Below are positions 1 through 7,279 of a stretch of 40,285 nt of DNA, piece by piece (position 1 is the stretch's first letter; every line of letters starts with the position of its first letter). Source of the DNA: a bacterium UBP3_UBA3054. GTDB lineage: Bacteria; Auribacterota; UBA3054. A program made the position numbers and the translations under genes. The stretch lies in contig DFCM01000137.1 in the NCBI GenBank assembly GCA_002366995.1, positions 1-40,285 of the forward strand, given 5' to 3'. The notes under the pieces are model-generated. The model saw only the letters and a list, made by a program, of their open reading frames with translations. It was not told the origin of the DNA and searched no databases.

Positions 1-225
1 TATCGGCTCTTACTGGCATTTGATGAAGTCTACCATTCCGCAACGGAAGCGGAACAGAAAGAGTTTATGAAAGCCTTTATCGAGCGAATTGAAATGTTCC
101 CGGAGAAAAGGAAAGACGGAAGCTGGATAAAGAAGATCGTATTCAATTTCCCTGTGCCTGTTGATGGCGAGGAAGTGAAAGAACTTCCCTTGGAAACTGA
201 AACAACTGTCGACCTCGTGATTCTT
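1..225 (+). CDS. Large serine recombinase, C-terminal fragment (3' partial)
   Basis: The frame is open from the first base, so the N-terminal catalytic and DNA-binding parts lie outside the window. The visible residues (YRLLLAFDEVYHSATEAE, then IERIEMFPEKRKDGSWIKK, then VFNFPVPVDGEEV) match the end of conjugative-element/phage-type large serine recombinases, which usually close with a 'TVETVVLLS'-like stretch. Here the text reads TTVDLVILG. There is no stop at the expected end: the frame continues, as the antisense of an FGE-like gene, to a TAA at 1120-1122. The true end is therefore lost or fused near 210-225. By hand count GC is 79/180 at 1-180, against 97/180 in three sampled lines of the neighbouring gene, in keeping with foreign DNA. 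Family call is strong; whether the gene is functional is unknown. Confidence 0.75.
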
Positions 226-1385
226 GGGCCATTGCGCTCCCTTCGTATCGCCTCTCAGGTCATTGTAGCAAAGGTATTCGGCCGGAAGCGTGTCGCCGCT
301 GTGGACGACAGGAAGATTTTTCCTTCCTGTGACATATTCGAACTGCTTCTGGGTGGTCTCGAAAACGCCGATATAATAAGGCTCGGTAATTGTGACGGAA
401 TGCTGCGTCTCGTCGGTGTCTCTGCCCAGCTCGCCAGAAGGAGAGCCCATCTGGAAATTGCCAGGCTCGATCCTTCTCATCCAAAGCTCCTTCGTGCGGC
501 AGTCGTCGCTGGAAAGATCTGGACCTACGGAAGAAGTTCGCACGCCGGAAGTCGTAAGATCGAAGACAAGATAATCGGCCGCGCTCGTGGCGTCCGTCGC
601 GCTGACTTTGATCTTAAGATTGTTGGATTTGAGAGTCAGGTTGGCAGCGGGAGTCCAAATAACTTTGTGCGTCCCAGCTTCGAAGAGCACGCCGTTGGCG
701 CCGTCTTTTTCCAATGTTCCGCGGTCGCTGAGCTTGAAGACCGTTTCGCCGTCGTCGAATGTGCCGTAGAAGTCGACAGTAAAGACCGGCATGACGCTTT
801 GGGTGTCGGAAGCGAGAGTGTAGTTGATCACGACGCTTCTCTTAAAAGGCCAGGCCTGCTGAGCGTTGACGGAGGTGACCGTAACGTCCGCGAAGGCGCC
901 CAAGGATGCGACCGTAAAAACGAGCAGCACAAGCGCGCCTTTTTTGCGAGCGATCAAAAGGCCGCCCAAAATGGCGAACAGCGCGAGGCAAGCGGGCTCG
1001 GGCAGGATCTTGACGCTGCGGGTCAGAACGACCGTCTCTTCAGAGGTCGTGATGGTTTCCTTAAGTTCATAAATGTCGCTCTTGGAAAAATCATCATACG
1101 TTGGATCTTCATAGTTCCATAAGACCGTGCCTTCCACCGCGGTCTTGGAATCGTCGGAGAAAAGCTCAGCGACCTTCGCGGAATCAACCGTGTCCGTAGC
1201 GGTAAGCTCGAGGGATCTGGGATCGCCGTCCGCCAGGGCGCTGCTGTAAAAGATCTTGTCCGCGGGAAGGAGCGTTATAGTGGAAGATGTGTCGCTTCCG
1301 TCAAACGCGACAGCGTCGGACCAAAGCTCATTTCCCAAAACAGACGCGCATAAAAGCGCGCAAAGTAAGAATAATAATTTTTCAT
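205..1385 (-). pseudogene. FGE-sulfatase-like secreted protein, truncated and frameshifted
   Basis: This is a paralogue of the protein at 1644-3377. It has an N-terminal module, an LPEP motif followed by a hydrophobic stretch and RKK, a second hydrophobic stretch ending AFA, an Ig-like region (WPFKRSVVINY), and the start of an FGE/SUMF1 domain (EPGNFQMGSPSGELGRD, then YYIGVFETTQKQF). Two lesions are visible. First, similarity stops at about 205-213, where recombinase sequence begins, so most of the FGE domain is gone; the open frame runs on to a stop at 10. Second, the only ATG with a signal peptide (1385) is one base out of frame: five A follow the first codons (1378-1382), and six would give a signal peptide ending CASVLG joined to NELWSD. 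In the present frame only a TTG at 1338 could start it, without a signal peptide. Probably a dead gene, or one switched off by slippage. Confidence 0.75.
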
Positions 1386-1455
1386 GTTTTTTTAGGATAA
1401 AATTTTAAAAAGAGGCCAAAAGTTTATCAAAACGGCATTTGAAATTCAAGCAAGT

Positions 1456-1483
1456 TTTATATTCCGAGCAAATCCATCTGCAA
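1456..1483 (-). promoter_or_regulatory. Candidate promoter of the truncated FGE-like gene
   Basis: On the minus strand TTGCAG (1483-1478), a 16-base spacer and TATAAA (1461-1456) resemble a sigma-70 promoter. The 5' leader to the ATG at 1385 would be about 65 bases. No good ribosome binding site is seen before that ATG. Confidence 0.35.
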
Positions 1484-1524
1484 TATCGGGCATAAAAACG
1501 CCCAAGGGCCCCACTATATAAACG

Positions 1525-1617
1525 CAAAGAGAGCAATACCCCTAAGCATTCCTCACGGAGGACGCTAATCAAGGCCATGCACGCGTAGTCCGTGAGCAAG
1601 GGGTATTGCTCTCTTTG
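1525..1617. repeat. Long inverted repeat (19-bp perfect arms) in intergenic region
   Basis: CAAAGAGAGCAATACCCCT at 1525-1543 is the exact reverse complement of 1599-1617. A second 8-bp pair, CTCACGGA at 1552-1559 with TCCGTGAG at 1589-1596, is nested inside, so the 93 bases can fold into one long interrupted hairpin. It lies between the stop of the intact FGE-like gene (1644) and the candidate promoter of the truncated one. It is not followed by a T run on either strand, so it is not a standard terminator. It could be a MITE-like insertion, a structured RNA or a recombination site. The rest of the 258-base gap shows only the promoter candidate. Confidence 0.6.
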
Positions 1618-1643
1618 TGCGGATTTATGAGCGGAAAGGATTT

Positions 1644-3377
1644 TTACTGGATTATTGCCAGACGGAAGCCTGTTCTCCTGCCGTGGAACAGCGGATTGCA
1701 GCGCACACGCTGGGCCGAACGGATATCACCGGCATCAAGGCCGCAGTTTCCGCTTTTTAGAATATTGTCTCCGGAATCCGCGCCGATTGGATCGATCTGG
1801 GGATCGGGGCCAAGATCATAGATATATTTGTCCAGGCAAAATTCCGCCACGTTGCCGTGCATGTCGTAAAGCCCCCAGTTGTTCACCTTGTAGCTGCCAA
1901 CGGTGGTGTGCTCGGTGTTGTAGTCGCCGTGCCCGTCGTTCCAGTCGTATTCATACCTTCCGACCTCGTTCGCCTCTGAGCATTGTATATAGCTGGATAT
2001 GTTTTTGCCGCTGTTCAAAGCCGTCGTCGTTCCCGCGCGGCAGGCGTACTCCCACTGAGCCTCGGTGGGGAGATCCAAAGGCAAGGCTATTTTAGAGCGC
2101 AGAATGCCCATGACAGAGGTCGGATCGACGTGCTTGTTCTTCGGGAAGGACAAGCCTTCGTCCGTCCCGCGGATCCGCTCGTAAGAAATTCTCTCGACAG
2201 GCCGTTCGTCGCCAACGAATTCCGAAGGATTGTCCCCGGTTATAAGCTGATACTGTTTCTGCGTCACTTCGAAAACGCCGATATAGAAACTCTTCGTCAA
2301 AGTGACCTGATGCTGCGTTTCGTGTTCCAGGCGTCCTTCCTCGTCCTCCGGACTGCCCATCATGAAAGTGCCGGGCTCTATAAGGCGCAGCACAAGCTTG
2401 GTGGTCTTGTACTGACTGGTCCATTCGTAAGGCGCTTCGGAAGCGGAAAGGAATTCCACCGGATAATTCGTCGCCTCGGGGCCCTCGGAAAGGTCTATGA
2501 CCATGTATCTGACGTCGTCCTTGTCCCTCTCGATGGCGTCGACCCTTATCCGGAAGGTGTCCGTGTTCACATTTTCCAGCCTGCTGTCGGTCGGTGTCCA
2601 GATAGCGGTGTGCTTGCCGATGCCGAAGACCTGGCCTTCCGTTCCCTCCGGGGCGTCTTGATAGAAGCCCAGGAACTCCGCGCCTTCGCCTTTAAGCTTT
2701 CCCTTAGACGACAGCCTGAAAACTTCCACTCCGTCCAGCGTTCCGTAAAAGCGCACGTCGTACAAAGCGGACCCTTTGGTGGAATCGCCTATCGTATAGT
2801 TTATGGTGACGCTTCTGTCAAAAGGCCAGTTCTGATGAATGCTGACAGACGTAACGTGATTGTTGTCGGCGTATGAGCTCATCGCGCCAAGCGCGGCGAC
2901 TGCCAAAACGACAACAACGCTTATAGTGCGGCGGCGCAGAAGCAGCGCGCCCGCGATGCCGATCAACAGAAAGCCGAAGGGCTCCGGCAGTATCGTCACG
3001 TAACGGCTGAGCGTTTTCGTTTCCACGTCGGTCGTTATCGTTTCCTTAAGAGCATAAGTTTCGTTCTTGGGAAGCGAGGCATATTCGGAATCGTAGTAAT
3101 CCCAGCACACCGCGCCTTCCGCTTCGTCGGAAGTCGTGTCGGAAAATATAAGACCGTACTGCTCCGGATCGGAAGCGACCTCCGCCTTTATCACAAGAGA
3201 CTTCATGTTGCCGCCAGCCAGAGCGCTGCAGTAATAAAGCTCGTCAGTATGCAAAAGCAGGATGGGCTCGTCCGTTATGGGAGCGCCGTTGAACGAGGCG
3301 TTGCTTGACCAGCAATCCTCGCAGAACGCCGCGCCGCAAAAGAGCGCGGCCGCAAAAAACAAAAGCATCTTTTTCAC
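1644..3377 (-). CDS. Two-part secreted protein: LPEP-tailed module fused to FGE/SUMF1-like domain
   Basis: 577 aa. A signal peptide (about 1-19) is followed by a small module to about 128, then a PEP-CTERM-like tripartite signal inside the protein: LPEP at 130-133, hydrophobic 134-147, RRR 148-150. Directly after comes a second export-signal-like hydrophobic segment (151-170, ending SSYA), an Ig-like domain (WPFDRSVTINY near 184-194), and a C-terminal formylglycine-generating-enzyme-like domain from about 330 (EPGTFMMGSP, FYIGVFEVTQKQY, LPTEAQWEYACRAGT, LYDMHGNVAEF, RRTGFRL). The cysteine pair that does catalysis in true FGE is not evident in the KSGNCG...RVRCNP stretch, so a binding or lectin-like role is as likely as catalysis. 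The start is GTG at 3377 with AAAGGAAG seven bases upstream; the ATG at 3368 is less well placed. It is the last gene of the operon, 13 bases after the ABC-F gene. Confidence 0.8.
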   Translation of the reverse strand: MKKMLLFFAAALFCGAAFCEDCWSSNASFNGAPITDEPILLLHTDELYYCSALAGGNMKSLVIKAEVASDPEQYGLIFSDTTSDEAEGAVCWDYYDSEYASLPKNETYALKETITTDVETKTLSRYVTILPEPFGFLLIGIAGALLLRRRTISVVVVLAVAALGAMSSYADNNHVTSVSIHQNWPFDRSVTINYTIGDSTKGSALYDVRFYGTLDGVEVFRLSSKGKLKGEGAEFLGFYQDAPEGTEGQVFGIGKHTAIWTPTDSRLENVNTDTFRIRVDAIERDKDDVRYMVIDLSEGPEATNYPVEFLSASEAPYEWTSQYKTTKLVLRLIEPGTFMMGSPEDEEGRLEHETQHQVTLTKSFYIGVFEVTQKQYQLITGDNPSEFVGDERPVERISYERIRGTDEGLSFPKNKHVDPTSVMGILRSKIALPLDLPTEAQWEYACRAGTTTALNSGKNISSYIQCSEANEVGRYEYDWNDGHGDYNTEHTTVGSYKVNNWGLYDMHGNVAEFCLDKYIYDLGPDPQIDPIGADSGDNILKSGNCGLDAGDIRSAQRVRCNPLFHGRRTGFRLAIIQ

Positions 3378-3390
3378 TGGTTTTCTTCCT

Positions 3391-5316
3391 TTATGTTGTC
3401 TTTGCGTTCATAAAATCTTCCCAGGCGGCGTAGAGGTCGTTTAGCTCTTTCTGAGCCTGCTCTTTTTCCTGGGTGAGGGTGCGGCCGAGTTCGTGGTCCG
3501 CTTTGGCGAAGGCGTCGGCGATCTGCTTGTCGAGGTCTTCGATCTTTTGTTCGAGCTGCTCTATTTTGCCGGTGAGCTCGGCTTCCTGTTTGGCCAGTTT
3601 CTGCCTGGCGTTGTTGGAAAGCGGTTTGGCAGCGTTGTTCTCTGTTTTGGGTTTGGGCTGCTCTTTTTTATTCTGCTTGCTTTCCTTGGCTTCTTTCTGT
3701 TCCCTTTCCTTTTTATGGAACCAGAATTCGGAATAAGAGCCGGGGTAGGAGTGAAGCTTGCGCCCCTCGACCTCCACGATGCGGGTGGCCAGCTTATCCA
3801 GGAAGTAGCGGTCGTGGGAGACGACTATGAGCGTGCCTTTGTAGTCGCTTAGCGCTTCTTCCACGGCTTCGCAGGTCTGGATGTCGAGGTGGTTGGTGGG
3901 CTCGTCGAGGATCAGCGTATTGGGATTGATAAGCATCAATTTCGCAAGCTGGAGGCGGTTCTTTTCGCCGCCGGAAAGATCCTTGATCTTTTTCTTCAGG
4001 TCATCCTTGAAAAAGAGGAATCTCGCCAAAAGATCGTAGGCCTGTTTTTCGTTGGTGATGCCCGAGATGGCGATCTCCTCGAAGACCGTGTTGTCAGGGT
4101 TCAAGGTCTCCTGCTGCTGGGAGCAGTAGCCGATCGTGATGGAGGGGCCGACTCTTAAGGTGGGATTCTCCCAGTGGCCGTCGTTCATGATGGCTTTTAT
4201 AAGCGTGCTCTTGCCGCTGCCGTTGGGGCCGACCAAAGCGATGCGTTCCCCGGAGGAGATGTCGAGGTCGACGTTGTCGAGGACTTGTCTTCCGTCAAAA
4301 CTGGCGGAGAAGCCTCTGACCTGAATGGCGATGTTGGCGTGGCTGGATTCTCCCTGGAAGCGGATACTCGCTTTCTTATCCTCTTTTTCCGGAGCCTGCA
4401 CGGCCGTTTGCTTCAGCTGCTCGATCTTCGATTCCCTCGAACGTATCATTTTTCCCCAGCGTTTGTCGTCGTAGACCTGGGCGAAATTGCGGATCCTTAA
4501 GATCATGGCTTCCAGGCTGGCCAGGCGCTTTTCATAAGCGGCGTGCTCTTTTTCCTGGCGTATCTGCTGCTCGAGTTTCTGGGCCCTGTAGTCGGAGTAG
4601 TTGCCCGGGAAATATGAGATCTTGCCGTTCCTCAATTCCAGTATGCCGTTGCAGGTCTGGTCGAGGAGATAGCGGTTGTGGGAGACAAGAAGAATAGCGC
4701 CTTTGTATTTCTTGAGGAAATCTTCCAACCAGGCGATGCCCACGTAGTCCAGGTGGTTGGCGGGCTCGTCCAGAATCAGCAGGTCGGGACGGTTGAGAAG
4801 CGCGCCGGTCAAGGAGACGAGGTTCCTTTCCCCGCCGGAAAGCGACATGACGGTCTGCTTGGTCCTGTTGGCGAGGCCAAAGGCCGCCAGCATGCGCTCT
4901 GCCTGCACGGCGTAGTTGTCGCCGCCCTGCTCTTCGAAAAGGTCCCTCGCCCTCTGAAAGGCGTTGAGCTTTTTGTCGAGGTCTTCGGGGGCGCACTCGG
5001 CAAGCTGCTTCTCGGCTTCCCTTAAGCGTTTTTCGACTTTGTTGTGCTCTTTTAGGAGGTAATCTAAGATCGTTACGTCGTCGGGGCAGATCACAGTCTG
5101 CGGAACGTAGCCGATCCTCGCTTCTTCGTCAAAAATAAAAGATCCTCCGGAGGATTTCTCTTCCCCCACGAGGATCTTTAAAAGCGTGGTCTTGCCGCAG
5201 CCGTTGGCGCCGACCAGGCCCCATTTGTCGCATGGGTTGATCTCGAAGGAAACTCCGTCCAAAAGGACTTGCAGTCCGTATTCCTTCCTGAGGCCGTTGA
5301 CGCGGAGAAGGGCCAT
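3391..5316 (-). CDS. ABC-F family ATPase (Uup/EttA-type)
   Basis: 641 aa with two ABC ATPase domains and no membrane segments, the mark of ABC-F translation factors that act in the ribosomal E site. Domain 1 has Walker A GANGCGKT (36-43), signature LSGGERN and Walker B LLILDEPANHLD. A charged helical linker follows (the E-site 'arm' region, QIRQEKEHAAYEKR onward). Domain 2 has GPNGSGKST, LSGGEKNRLQL and LILDEPTNHLD. After about residue 535 there is a Lys/Glu/Gln-rich tail and a C-terminal coiled coil, as in Uup/YheS-like members. The start ATG at 5316 lies 10 bases after the hydrolase stop, with AAGGG upstream, so it is co-transcribed with mlaA-like and hydrolase genes. Exact subfamily is not settled from sequence alone; a resistance role is not suggested. 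Confidence 0.93.
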   Translation of the reverse strand: MALLRVNGLRKEYGLQVLLDGVSFEINPCDKWGLVGANGCGKTTLLKILVGEEKSSGGSFIFDEEARIGYVPQTVICPDDVTILDYLLKEHNKVEKRLREAEKQLAECAPEDLDKKLNAFQRARDLFEEQGGDNYAVQAERMLAAFGLANRTKQTVMSLSGGERNLVSLTGALLNRPDLLILDEPANHLDYVGIAWLEDFLKKYKGAILLVSHNRYLLDQTCNGILELRNGKISYFPGNYSDYRAQKLEQQIRQEKEHAAYEKRLASLEAMILRIRNFAQVYDDKRWGKMIRSRESKIEQLKQTAVQAPEKEDKKASIRFQGESSHANIAIQVRGFSASFDGRQVLDNVDLDISSGERIALVGPNGSGKSTLIKAIMNDGHWENPTLRVGPSITIGYCSQQQETLNPDNTVFEEIAISGITNEKQAYDLLARFLFFKDDLKKKIKDLSGGEKNRLQLAKLMLINPNTLILDEPTNHLDIQTCEAVEEALSDYKGTLIVVSHDRYFLDKLATRIVEVEGRKLHSYPGSYSEFWFHKKEREQKEAKESKQNKKEQPKPKTENNAAKPLSNNARQKLAKQEAELTGKIEQLEQKIEDLDKQIADAFAKADHELGRTLTQEKEQAQKELNDLYAAWEDFMNAKTT

Positions 5317-5326
5317 TTTTTAGCCC

Positions 5327-7279
5327 TTATTCTCCTTTTTCCTCTGCCGGGGCGGTGCTTTCCACTTTGACATCGCCGCGGGCGGAGCCGCCTTTCTTCA
5401 AGCTCTTGGAGACGTTCTTCTTCACTTCTTCCACCGTCTTTTTCGGCTTGTCCTTCTCGGCTTTCTTGGCGGCTTCCAAGGTCTCCTGTTTGGCTTTTTC
5501 AGCGTTGCGGATCCTGTCTCTTTCGGCCTTCTCCTCTCTTTCCTTGGCTTCCCTTTCCCTTTCGGCGTCGGCTAAAGCTTTTTCAGCGATCTTTTTCGCT
5601 TTGGCTTCGGCTTCCGCTTTGGCTTTGGCCTGGTATTCTTCCCAGAGTTGTCCGCTTTCGACGTCTACCCGCTGCATTTTGAGGGTCGATTTATCCTCGG
5701 GGGCGGGCATGAGGCGCCACTCGACTTTGCGGCCGTCTATGACTTCCGTTTGCGGAGCGGAAGGAGGCGTTGAGGGGTTGGAGACTATTACGGGCGCGCC
5801 GCTGGTGTCCTTTTTTACGACCGTCATGGTCATTTCGTTCTGCTTAGGCTGCTGCGGAGTTGTCGGCTGGACAGTTTTGGCAGGCTGCGCCGCGGTCTGG
5901 GCCGTTTGCGCGGCCGGCGCGGAAGTGGCTGTCTGCTTCGGCTGCTGAGCCTGGCCTTGCTTGGCGGCGGCCATCTGCCTGAGGTAAGCGTCGAAATAAT
6001 TGTAGGTCGGCTTGGCGGTCGCGGGCCTGGGGCCGGAAACCGTCTCGCCCTTTACGAGCTTTATGATGATGTCGAGGGCCTGGGGCATGCAGAAGTAGCC
6101 GAGGTGCGAGCCGTGGTCGAGCATGACGAGACGGTCGCCCATGGCGCGCTTGAGCCAGTTGCGGTCGTAGTCGTTCAACAGGAAGTCGTCGGCGGTGTGC
6201 AAACAGACGATGTTTTGGTTCTGCCTGAGCTCGTTGGCCATGGCCGGGAGGCTGCAGATGCCGTTGACGTGCTTGAAAGGCTCGCTGGTCGCGAAGATCG
6301 TGGGATGCGCTTCCTTGAGGAAGGTGTCGACGTAGCGCTGGAAGCCGTAGCGTTCCAGCTGCTTCTCGAACTCCTGCTGCTTCCAGCTGGAGACCTCGCC
6401 GAAGATCTCCATGGGATGGCGCTCGATGATCTTTTTCATAACGTCGCCCAAAGACATCCTGAACGTGAAACCGATGACGAACGAAGCCTGCTCTTCCGTG
6501 ACGGGAAGATAGGAGTCGGTCTTCAGGGCGCCGTAGGAATAGCCTTTGTAGAAACCGACCGCCATGTTGCGGTTGTTGGTCAGAGTCACGGCGTCCCAGT
6601 TTTTCCAAATGCCGTAGTATTTGTCCAGAGTCGTCAGACCGTAGATGAGGTTGACGGGCGGGCTAAGGAGCACGTAGCGCTTGACGTTCAGACGGTGCTC
6701 TATAACGTCGTTGCGGGTAAGGAAAGCCGCCTGCAGGGCGCCCAGAGAATAGCCGACGATGGAGATGTCCTTGACCTTCCCCGGATGCTCCTCGTTGATG
6801 TCGTCGAGAACGCGGGCGATGTGATGGTAAAGGTCCTTGGCGTCGGCTCTGGTGTAGCCCGGAGCCATGCTGGTCAGCGCGGACTGCGTGAATTCCCAGC
6901 AGAAGGGGTTCGATATGATCGCCACCGAGTATCCGGCATTGTAGATGGCTTCCGCCAAAAGCGCGGCCTGCGAATTGCGGTAATGGTCGCCCAAGCCCGG
7001 AACGATGAAGACGAGGTCCGCCGGCTCTTTCTGCATCCAGACGCTGTAGCGGGAATCCATCTTTTCCTCGACGTCGCCTATTTTCTGGGTGAATTTCACC
7101 TTGCCTTTCTCAACGTCGAAATAGAAGTCGTTGTCCTTGAAGTTCGCCAGCTTGTAGCGGAAGGAGTCGACGACGGGGCCCTGGGCCGGGAAGTTGGTCA
7201 GAGCGATGTAAATTTCGCAATTGGCGCTAAGAGCGCTCAGCGCTATGAGCGCGAAAATTAGGAACAGTGCTTTTTTCAT
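5327..7279 (-). CDS. Exported alpha/beta hydrolase with charged helical tail
   Basis: 650 aa. An N-terminal signal peptide (MKKALFLIFALIALSALSA) is followed by an alpha/beta hydrolase fold: LVFIVPGLGDHYRNS is the oxyanion-side strand/turn and GYSLG (176-180) is the nucleophile elbow with Ser178. MLDHGSHLGYF near 400 is a good candidate for the catalytic His. The cysteine after the signal (SANC) does not make a proper lipobox. After about 430 the protein becomes Gln/Ala/Thr/Pro-rich, then a long Lys/Glu/Ala helical segment (about 545-640) without hydrophobic stretches, TolA-like in composition. It starts inside the stop of the mlaA-like gene (ATGA overlap at 7276-7279), so the two products are made together. 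This suggests a periplasmic lipase or esterase working with lipid transport; the substrate is unknown. Confidence 0.8.
   Translation of the reverse strand: MKKALFLIFALIALSALSANCEIYIALTNFPAQGPVVDSFRYKLANFKDNDFYFDVEKGKVKFTQKIGDVEEKMDSRYSVWMQKEPADLVFIVPGLGDHYRNSQAALLAEAIYNAGYSVAIISNPFCWEFTQSALTSMAPGYTRADAKDLYHHIARVLDDINEEHPGKVKDISIVGYSLGALQAAFLTRNDVIEHRLNVKRYVLLSPPVNLIYGLTTLDKYYGIWKNWDAVTLTNNRNMAVGFYKGYSYGALKTDSYLPVTEEQASFVIGFTFRMSLGDVMKKIIERHPMEIFGEVSSWKQQEFEKQLERYGFQRYVDTFLKEAHPTIFATSEPFKHVNGICSLPAMANELRQNQNIVCLHTADDFLLNDYDRNWLKRAMGDRLVMLDHGSHLGYFCMPQALDIIIKLVKGETVSGPRPATAKPTYNYFDAYLRQMAAAKQGQAQQPKQTATSAPAAQTAQTAAQPAKTVQPTTPQQPKQNEMTMTVVKKDTSGAPVIVSNPSTPPSAPQTEVIDGRKVEWRLMPAPEDKSTLKMQRVDVESGQLWEEYQAKAKAEAEAKAKKIAEKALADAEREREAKEREEKAERDRIRNAEKAKQETLEAAKKAEKDKPKKTVEEVKKNVSKSLKKGGSARGDVKVESTAPAEEKGE

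Noticed and set aside
67..1122. A 351-codon plus-strand open frame starting with the recombinase tail
   Set aside because: Only the first ~50 codons match a recombinase; the rest is antisense to the FGE-like gene and has no family likeness.
1525..1617. Integron attC site
   Set aside because: The arms do not end in the RYYYAAC/GTTRRRY core boxes, and no integrase of the IntI type is near.
5906..7261. Long plus-strand open frame antisense to the hydrolase gene
   Set aside because: Val/Asp/Glu/Arg-rich shadow of a real gene with signal peptide and GYSLG motif; no domain.
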